A stretch of 64,000 bases of DNA from Plotosus lineatus (taxonomy: Eukaryota > Chordata > Actinopteri > Siluriformes > Plotosidae), in NCBI GenBank assembly GCA_024760905.1, contig CM045731.1, positions 55,609,001 through 55,673,000 of the forward strand, written 5' to 3'. Shown piece after piece: positions 28,571 to 38,694 of the stretch. Made by a program: the position numbers and the translations under genes. The notes beneath the pieces are model-generated. The model was given only the letters and a program-made list of their open reading frames with translations. It searched no databases and was not told where the DNA came from. Within the stretch, counting starts at the first letter, position 1; each line of letters opens with the position of its first letter.

Positions 28571-30686
28571 CATAAAAATTTAAATTTAAAAAAACACAAG
28601 TGATGGTGCACCAGTGGGGAGAATGAAGGCTCAGGCTCAGTCTCAGCCAAAGTTCCCGCTATTGTTTGAAACTCGCCTCTGTTCATGTGCCGTCCCCTTG
28701 TGGGTTACATTTTAGTGCTCAAATGTAGCTGAGAGAATCCGGTCATTTTTAAAAAGAAAAGATTTTTCAAAAATAAAGATCGACAATGTATTATTTCTTC
28801 TGCAGACCGGTACCAATTGAGCCGCAGACCTGTACCAGTCTGTGGCCCGGTGGTTGGGGACCACTGGTTTAAGGTAAAGCTCCAGCCTCCCCGTGACCTT
28901 TATTAAGGTTGATTAAGCAGTTTTGAAAAACTGATGAATGATTGATGAATTCCTTTTACAGCACTGAGTATCATAAGTTCTTCGACTTTCTTTCAATGCT
29001 AAAAATGTTATCTTTCATTTCTGTAATGGGTTATTTGCATACTGTGTGTGGCTCAAGTTATCAAGCATAAGTGACCTCAGGACTCCAGACAGTGCATTAA
29101 AATTCCAGTTTCTGGGGCAGTGATATGAAAAATCTGAAAGAGTTTAACAAGTTCCATTGCTGAATTAGATACCTGTTTCCACAGTGATCTTGTTACTGAC
29201 AGAGCTGTTGCACTTGAAGTTGGAGGAGATGATGGATGCGTTGTATGTTGTTCCACAGCGCAGTCCCCTTATCTGGCAGTTAAGCTCTGGTGTGCTGCAG
29301 GTGTAGGTTCCACCCGAAGAGTCTGTCACTGAGGCAATATAGTACAATGCTCCATTGGCCATATTCCATCTGATGGTAATGGAGTCTGAAGTGCAGTCAG
29401 GAATCACCAAGAAGTCCTTGGGCACACAGGGAGCTGAACACATGTTTCATATTGTCAGGTATATTTATATTTGTACATAATGCCCCAAAAGCTTATGCTT
29501 ACTTACAATTACTTACCAGTATTTGTTACCTGACCCAGTAACACCGCACTGTAACAATTATCATTAGAGGCGGTGATCATCATGGTCAGGCTTTCTCCAC
29601 ATGCAATGCCAGGAATGATACAACTGCTCGTATTTGAGATACAGCTGTAATGACTCTCATAGCTGTCATTTCCACGATTTCCTCTGGCTTCCACAATGTA
29701 CTCTGACACCGCATCTCCTGTATCCCAAGTACTTGTCAAAATGTCATTTTCACAATTTGATGTTGTGATCAAGTTAGACGGTCTGCAAGGTGCTGAGGAA
29801 AGAAAAGCAGATTTGCCAAATTATTTCACTGCTGGGTATCTAGTGTGGGGAATATTTTTAAGACACATCTTTTATATACCCGAGCATTATCCTCCAGTGC
29901 AAAATTAAATACGTTAAACCTATTTGAACTAATTATGTATTCAAGTCCTAGGCTTGGTGAGGGCGTTTCTGTGTGGAATGTGCATGTTCTACCCATGTTA
30001 GCACGGATTTCCTCCCAGTCCAAAGATATGCACAATAGGCTAACTGGCTACTTTAAATTGCCCCTAGATGAAAATGTGAGTGTGAATGGTTGTTTGCATG
30101 TTGGCCCTGCGATGGATTTTACAGTTTATTGTGTACCCTACTTTCACCGAGTTTCCAGAGATAGGCTCCAGCCACCCCAAGTATGATTAAACAATTCATA
30201 AAATGAAAGAATGAATATTTGAACTAATTCAACAGAATAAAGAAGGCAGATAAGCTTGAGCCTTTACCTGTATGAATGCTTACTGATGAACTAATAGGAC
30301 CATTGCACTCCTCATTCACACCAAAGACAGTAAAACTGTATTTCTGTCCACATACAGTATCAGTAAAGAAACAGGAAGTCTCTGTGGTTATGCAAGTCTG
30401 TGAAACCCCAGTAGAGTCCTGCATTAGTGCCCTATAGAATGCTGTATCGTTTGTCGATGCCCATGAGAAGATGATCACGTTGCTGCTGCATTCACGGAAC
30501 AAATTTAGACCTGCCGGTGGGCATGTCACTGCAAGACGCAAAAAGAGTTAAAGTGGTTTTGATTAATTTTACAAGCCATTACTTAACATATTTTTAACAA
30601 CTTTAGAGACTACAGGTTGTCCACTGAGCAAATTTCTTTTATGGAGCATGTCACCATGTTGGAGTATCTTACAGAAAGCTTTTATA

Positions 30687-30750
<64 letters not shown>

Positions 30751-33700
30751 CGTGCGTAATGTGACTACACCTTACTGCCTAGAACTCAAAGTAGTTGGAG
30801 AAACAATAACAAGAGGAACAACAATACAAAAAAATGAGCAATCCAAGTAGACTTGGGCCACACCAATGCCTCTGATTTTATCTTGTCCCATTGAATTTTA
30901 AGCCCAGCTCATGTTGCTTTGTTAAAATAAAGAGCATTCGTGAACTAGACTCCATGACTAAAAAACAGAGAAAATCTGATCCCCAGGTTCTTTTTATTAT
31001 CTTCAAATCACAAGGGATCAGATGTTTTTAGCATGAGAAGCAAATGCAAACATTGAATAATGGGGCTCAACAACAAACAGAGTATGTGATAGCACCTGTT
31101 ATACAATCTGGAATTGTTCTGATGGGGTGCTCACAAAAGGATGGTTGATGGTTGAGAAGGATTCAAGACTATCCTATCGAACCACTGCAAGCATATCTCA
31201 AGTATTCAGGTTAATATTGTCCAAATTTTTTAATCTTGCCAATTTGTTTATATTCTTTAAATAACTTTAGGGCATTGGGACATACTGATTCAGATGGTCC
31301 AGATACTATCCTGTCCCTCAAATGAAGGCTACTACGTGTAGACTTGTCATATATAACCATTGTATTAATTTGGTTCTGAAATCTGCTTCAGTTGAAAATG
31401 CAGTGCTCTTGTTTCTATCCAATCTAGCTTCCTTTCAGATAAATCCATGCTATGACTATGGAAGACTAGGGGCTAGCACTTTGAGGCACATCAAGCCACT
31501 GCATTCGTTCAACTCCTGATCATATGGCAGCTGAACAAGCTTGGAGGAGAATATTACCTGCCTTATTAATAATTATTTAAATCATGGATAGCACAGTTTT
31601 ATACCAAGGAATTGGTGTTTTAACTATCAGCATACTTCGACATCCTCAGTCTTGTGTTTTCTGTATATGGTTGCAGAACAGTAAATTCATAATTGCGCCA
31701 TCCGGTATCACTCAGTAAACAATGGATTCCCTTTTAAGTTTGGTTCCCCTCAAGGTACTTTCCTCATAGAAGTGGTCTCAGAAGTCTTTTTCTTGTCGTT
31801 GTCCCCACAGTTTGTTGATCAGCTGTCTAAATTCATACTCTTTGTTGAACCAGGGGGATGAAAGGAAGGCAGGGATGCTATTCTACTCAACAAACAACAA
31901 AACAATCTTATACCTCCATTTCACTGGAGTGTGAATGCAATGATCATGGCAGAAAGGTGCGGAATGCACTCTATGGAGGAGCTTCGGCATTTTTACACGG
32001 AAAATGGGTCAAAAATCTACAGAAAATTGTACCTTCAGAACACCTTCGGAACGTTCACAGAATGTGTGGAAAAGACACGGAAAGCCCACAGTACAATGTC
32101 CGAATACATGCGTAATATCACTCAGATTACCTTTGGAACCAGTGCGGATTGCAAAGGAAGACCTTCGGATAATTCATAGAACGTTCACGGAAAGCACGGA
32201 ACACTCGAGGAGCGACTACGGCACTACTCCATTTTAGAAGGAAGAGCTACGGAATGATTGTGAAACAGGCGGAATGAAGGCAGAACATTCACATTGAACA
32301 TGGAATGACTAAGGAATGATGGAGGAATATCCGACGTAACCACGTTTCAACGAGGAAAAATTGGCAAAGATCAAAGGATTTGCTTCTGATTCCGCCTATA
32401 AATATGCGGAATCGACCAAAGAAGCTCATTCTCTCAATCATACTATATGTTTATAATGTACAGTAAATTTAAAATTTAACATATGTTAATATGTTTTATA
32501 TCAATAATGTCAATATGTTCCTTTAATTGCACCTCAATAAATTATTACAGACTAAAAACCATGCACACAATCCAAACCACAGTGATTATAACTTTAAAAC
32601 TTTATTACATGAACATGAAAACACAAAAAATAAAGTGAATGCACTGGAATAATTGAGTGGAAGTGACTTCCTTGAGTGTTCCGCCATTCTTCCGTGTTAT
32701 CCGCAACCATTCCGCAAACGTTCCGCATGTATTCCGCAAACCTTCTGTGAGTATTCCGTGGGGATTCTGTGGCCACTTTTGACCACCCGGAAGAGGGGGG
32801 AAGGCTCAAGGAACGATCAGGGAACACTGACGGAATAAAAGGAATGATCAAGGAACGCTTGAGGAAATGACGGAATGTTTGCGGAATGACTGAGGAACCT
32901 AAGGGAACATTGTCGGAAAATTTTTCCATGAACGTGCTTTTGAACATGTTCAAAAGCACGTTTGCGGAAGATTTTGGCCTGCTGGAAGCGGAAGAATACG
33001 TTCATAATCATACGGCAGGACACAGAAGATGACGGAATGACTGATGAGCGTTGTAGGATGACGACATTTTTGGTTCCAAAGTCTGCCGCGTTCCAGTGAA
33101 ATGGGGTATTATTTAACAGCTTTAATCTCAGATTACCCTGACTCACCTGTATGGAAATAGTCAGTGACGCTGCTTATGCTCATGCAAGTATTGGTGAAAG
33201 CACTGACACGAACCATGAAGTTCTTCTCACAGCCCAAGCTGGTCAGTGAGCATGTTGTGCCTGTAGAGATACAGGACAGCGTCGTACCATTCTGATCAAC
33301 CGCTATAGCGCGATATGATTCAGCACCAAACACTGTTCCCCATGAGATCACAGCAGATGCACTCATACAGTTGTAAATAGCTGAAACTGATGCCACTGCA
33401 CCTAGATCTAAGAGAGACATGGACCAGTAAACTCAGCATACCAAGTTTTTAAGCAGCATTCCTATATTTTTTCATCGTCCATGCTAAACATCTTCACTTA
33501 CCGTTCATTGTGTAGTTGACTTCCTTTGCTTCTCCTGGTTCCAGAAACATATTCACAGAAGAAACAGATATTATGTGAAGCTGACATGGTAGCAAATTGT
33601 GCACATCCATGAATGTGGAAGATGCAGTGGTACTCAATATCTGTGTTCCATTGCTGTCTCGAACTGATATATCATACAGGAGAACGTTATCCACAGGTTC

Positions 33701-36700
33701 CCATGATACACGGATGGTCTGAATCGAGATGGGCACAACTCTCACCACTGCTGGTGGCTGAACCACTAAAAAAAAGCACACAAAAAAAAAATCAAATAGA
33801 TGTTTAGACTTTTCCTCTGCTGTCTAAAGTTTTCCCCTGATTTCTTTCCCGTATTTAGTCATTGCTAATTCAGATACACTTTCCTTTTTATCACCATCAG
33901 CCATAGAGGACTTCCTCAGAGGCAGGTGTTGCTCGTCAACAACATCTTTTCAAATTGCTGCTCATGCTTATGGATATTTTTGGACAGCATAATACTGGTC
34001 ATACCACCATGCAAAGCACTATCTTTCCCATTATATGAACCTATAGACACCTACGAATGGATAACGATCACTAAATTGAAAGAGAAACAATGGAGAATTC
34101 TCCCTACTGTGAGCCAATTAAGTCTCATGGTGTTCCAGCTTTGAATGGGTGTGTGCATCACCCTGAATTCAAACTTGCAATCTCCATGATGATAGTGGTG
34201 CGCGTTGTCACTGCACTAACATTCATGAATTCATGGCTTGCAGCCTTCAAGTTCAACTTTAAAACTCCTGATTTTGACACCACAAACCCAACAACAAGCC
34301 TGTATAAAGTTCTGAATACACACATAGCCCTAAGCAATACTCCTGGAAAATAATTTCAAATGATGTAAGCCAGCCTATTAGCATTAGCAGTGAAGGTTAG
34401 AGCTGTTTACGAATATAACTATACTCACCTTGTGCTAATAAGTTGGTTGGCATTGACAGGATCAATTCTGAACATTTATGATTGTGTGTACGTCTACGCA
34501 TTAGAATTTTTTTCTAACCTAAGCTGTATAAGCTAATCGAACCATTAGGCTTGCTGATATTGGTTATTTATCCTGTGTTAGTGGAAATTATAAACATTTA
34601 GGAAGATCACTTAAGAATTTCCTCAGCGATCCTGTGACGTTAACTTTTGCTAATTAGCTAACTAGCATTACCACTGAAGTTTTATGAGCATTTATGCTTG
34701 AACTTTCAAAATGCTGATTTTTGAGGTTTGTTTATGTTGCTTCTGGTCCACTTATATGACTAGATGATTGGCGTTTGAAGAGCACAGATATTGAGGACAT
34801 TTCACTGTTTCCATCATGACGAATTTTTGTGGCAACAGCACTCCATCCATCTCTGGCTGGATCATGGGAAACGTTTTCCATTGACTGATCAAAAATAAGG
34901 AAACATTTAATCATATTGTGTTGAAATGTGAGATATTTGATAATGATAACTTAGTAGTAGAACTGCTGGATAAAATATACAATAATACAACAACTAGCCC
35001 TGTAAATTCTGAAAATGTTAAATGTTGATCCCGTATTATAGCCATATTTTTTTCCGTTCATGCCCATATTTCCATACATGGTACTTAAGACACACCTACT
35101 ATTTTTCAACTATCTAAATGCATCAATATGGGGTTTTTTGTTTGTTTTGTATTTTTTAATAACAAGAGTGATTTGCAGGATTTCTTCTACTTAAAAAATT
35201 AATATGGCACGTGGATGATGACTCACATGTGACGATGGTGCGGACTCTGCTCCTCGCTCCCAAGCCGGCCAAGTTGGAAGTGTAAACATAAAGGTCGTAT
35301 GATGTGGAGGGCTGCAGATTATGAATGGTCGCGCTGGTGTTTGTGAAGGAGAGGTTGTAGCGCTCATTGCTTTTTAAGGAGCTCACCAAGATAAAGTACC
35401 GATCTGCAGAGAACACCTTGTCCCACTGTAAGTTGATGGCAGTACTTGATATTGCCCGTGAGGACAGAATCTGTGATGTGTCTGGAACTGGGGATGAAAG
35501 CATTGTCATACTTTAATCACTTGTATTTTATGTTTTATGTACAATATATTTTATTCAAAGATTTTTTTTTATATCAAATAATTAAGGTAGGAAATATGTG
35601 ACAATTGTGAAAAATGTACATTTTTATTTCGGAAGTAGAATTTGCCATCTTACGAATAATTGTCTATGTTCTTTATCATTCATTCATTTTCTAACCGCTT
35701 TGTCCTAATTAGAGTCACGGGGAGGCTGGCACCCATCTCAGCCGACTCCGGGCAAGGGCGGGGTACACCCTGAACAGCTCGCCAGGCTATCACTGAGCCA
35801 ACACTCACACAACCATTCACACCTATTTAGAATTGCCAGTTAACCTACTGTGCATGTTTTTGGACTGTGGGAGGAAACCAGAGTACCCAGAGGGTGCTCG
35901 TGCAAGCATGGGGAGAACATGCAAAATCCACACAGAAACGTCCCGGTTGGGAATCAAACCCAGGACCTTCTTGCTATGTGGCAGACTTGCTAACCACTAC
36001 ACCACCATACTGCCTAGCTCTACTTTATATCAAATAAATGGAAACAAAGCTTTGCCAAGCTAAAAACAAAAACAAAATAAACTACACAGCACCCCCTGCC
36101 AGGTATGTTGTATGACACTATATTCCAGTTCATTTTCTGTAACCGCTTAATCCTAATTAGGGTCGCGGGGAGGCTGGTGCCCATCCCAGCCAACTTCGGG
36201 CGAGGGCAGAGTACACCCTGGACAGCTGGCCAGGCCATCGCAGGGTGGAAACACGCTGACGACTTTGCAGCCTACTCTTTACGAAAGTCAGCAATGGTTC
36301 TTTTACATGCCTCACACCATAGACAGTGAGAGACATGGCCGGCCTTTGATAACCCAGTTAGTTGCACTGGGGAGGACAGTGACAACCTTGTGGAGAGTGG
36401 GAATCGAACCCCCAACCTTTGGATCAGCGATCCAGTGCCCTATACCACTAGACCCCCACTGCCCTCATTATATTCCAAATCTCCAAAAATATTTTAACCC
36501 TCTTGAAAATCTTTGAAAAATTCATGTTTGCAGAATTTTATCCTAATATAATTGATTTTTTGTGGGGCTGGTGGCATAGTGGTTAGGGTGCTGCTATCAT
36601 GATCAGGAGGTTGTGAGTTCGAATCCCACTGAGACCCTCACTGTGCTAAGACCCTGGGCAATGTCTCAACCACAAGTGTGCCTCTGTTCACCCAGCAGTA

Positions 36701-37226
36701 TAAATGGGTACCAGTAAAAATATCCTGGGAAGGTAACCTGTGATGGACTAGTGTCCCATCCAGGGGGAGTTGAACTCCTGGTTGCTTCACGCTATGGAAA
36801 ACTGGGGATAAGCACCGGCCTGATGACCATGAGAAAGGCTCGGGTATAAAAACCCAACAAACTTTTTATAATAGATTTTTACTTTGCTTTGTTTTAATCA
36901 ATTCATTTATACAAGTATAGGGTTCTGTGTGAATTATGTCTGTCTCCGCCACCATGTTGGTAATATGAAATTATAATGATCCCGTGTCTAGTGAGTATAT
37001 TGGTAGTAGGATGTTGAGGTTGGAACTACCAGGCAGAAGGCCTAGAGGAAGACCAAAGAGACGATTCATGGATGTGGTGAAGGAGGACATGAAGGCAGTT
37101 GGTGTAAGAGAAAAAGATGCAGAGGATAGGGTGAGATGGAGGCAGATGATTCACTGTGGCGACCCCTGAAGGGAAAAGCCGAAAGGACAAGAAGAAGAAT
37201 GATCCTGTGTCTCTGTACCATTTCTA

Positions 37227-37286
<60 letters not shown>

Positions 37287-38630
37287 AACTGACCTGTCCC
37301 TGCTGTTCTTGTATCCGAACACTCAACACTGTAAAAGCGGAACACTTTGACCACTACACTGTAAAAAGTTCCCGGTCTCAGGCCAAAGACTTCTCTGTGT
37401 GTAGTTGTGGAAGAGACTGTGACTACCACAGGTGCTACGCTGCTCATATTCACCACACGCAGGTCCAATATATAGTTGGTGGCGTCCGTGTAGCTGTTCC
37501 ATTGCACAAGCAGCGACGAGGCCGATGGGGAAGAGATGGATGTGATGATGCTGCACTCTACCAGGAAGAAAGAATCAGCAATAATAGAAGTACATTTCCA
37601 ACCCACTCTTCATCCAATCACCATGTAACAAATCATTTTCAAAAATAATAAAACTTCACATGGTATATATAGTACAGTTAGTTAATGAAAGGCTAAATTA
37701 ATATTTTAATCTATGTAAAAGGAAATGTAAGATAATGTGCATTGAATTAAGCAAAAGCCATATTAAATAAAAAAATACTTAATAAATGTTTAAAATATAA
37801 ATACTTAATCATACTTGGTGGTGGACAGAAACTGAAATTTTGGCCAGGTTGAGGCACTTGGCTGATTTGAAAAAGTTTGTTATACTTTTTTACACCAAAC
37901 TTAATTTTAAGTTTTCATGGTACAGCATATAAAATATCTGGTTCATAAAATATTTTTAACATGTTTATTAATATGTTTACATGTTTAAATTTGAGATTAA
38001 AATGATGCAGTTGTTAAAATTATATCAGACAATCATAATAATTACAATATTTTAATACATGTAGCTGGTTAACAAGAAATAAATACAGCCGCACCAATGT
38101 GTTAGCTATTGTTGTAATTTAACATAAACAACAAAAAATTCACACATAACATATGTTTACATAATTATTTATAGAACTGAAATGAATAAGTATATAAAGT
38201 ATACCATATATAATTTAAATTTATTAAATGATATTCTTTAATGAGCTACTGTATTTCTAAAGTAGTAAGTATTTATGAAGAAATTTATCAAACTATTTAC
38301 AGTAGATCAAATCTAACTACTGTTTAATAAATGAATAAATAGATGCATAATCTAAATAACTGCTTCTAATAATAATTCAAGCTTTACTTTAATAATTAAA
38401 CGTATCAATATCCATCTAATACATGGAAGTTCTGCTGATACATTAAAGATATACAATCATATATATTTAATGCTATTGAGATACTGGCAGCCTTACCTAG
38501 CAACTGGCAAAAGGTTATGACCTACCTTGTGTCTGGATCTTTTTAATCTAGAAAAGACAACACATAAAATATTTAAAAAGTTATTTTATATATATGTTTT
38601 TAGATTTATTTTGTTGTATTATTTTTTAAA

Positions 38631-38694
<64 letters not shown>

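Noticed and set aside
33926..34353. Small plus-strand frames in intron 4
   Set aside because: No conserved words, splice context or similarity; consistent with chance.
37156..37350. Frames through (CA)n and (GT)n tracts (also 5.3, 12.9 and 38.6 kb)
   Set aside because: Poly-dipeptide artefacts of microsatellites.
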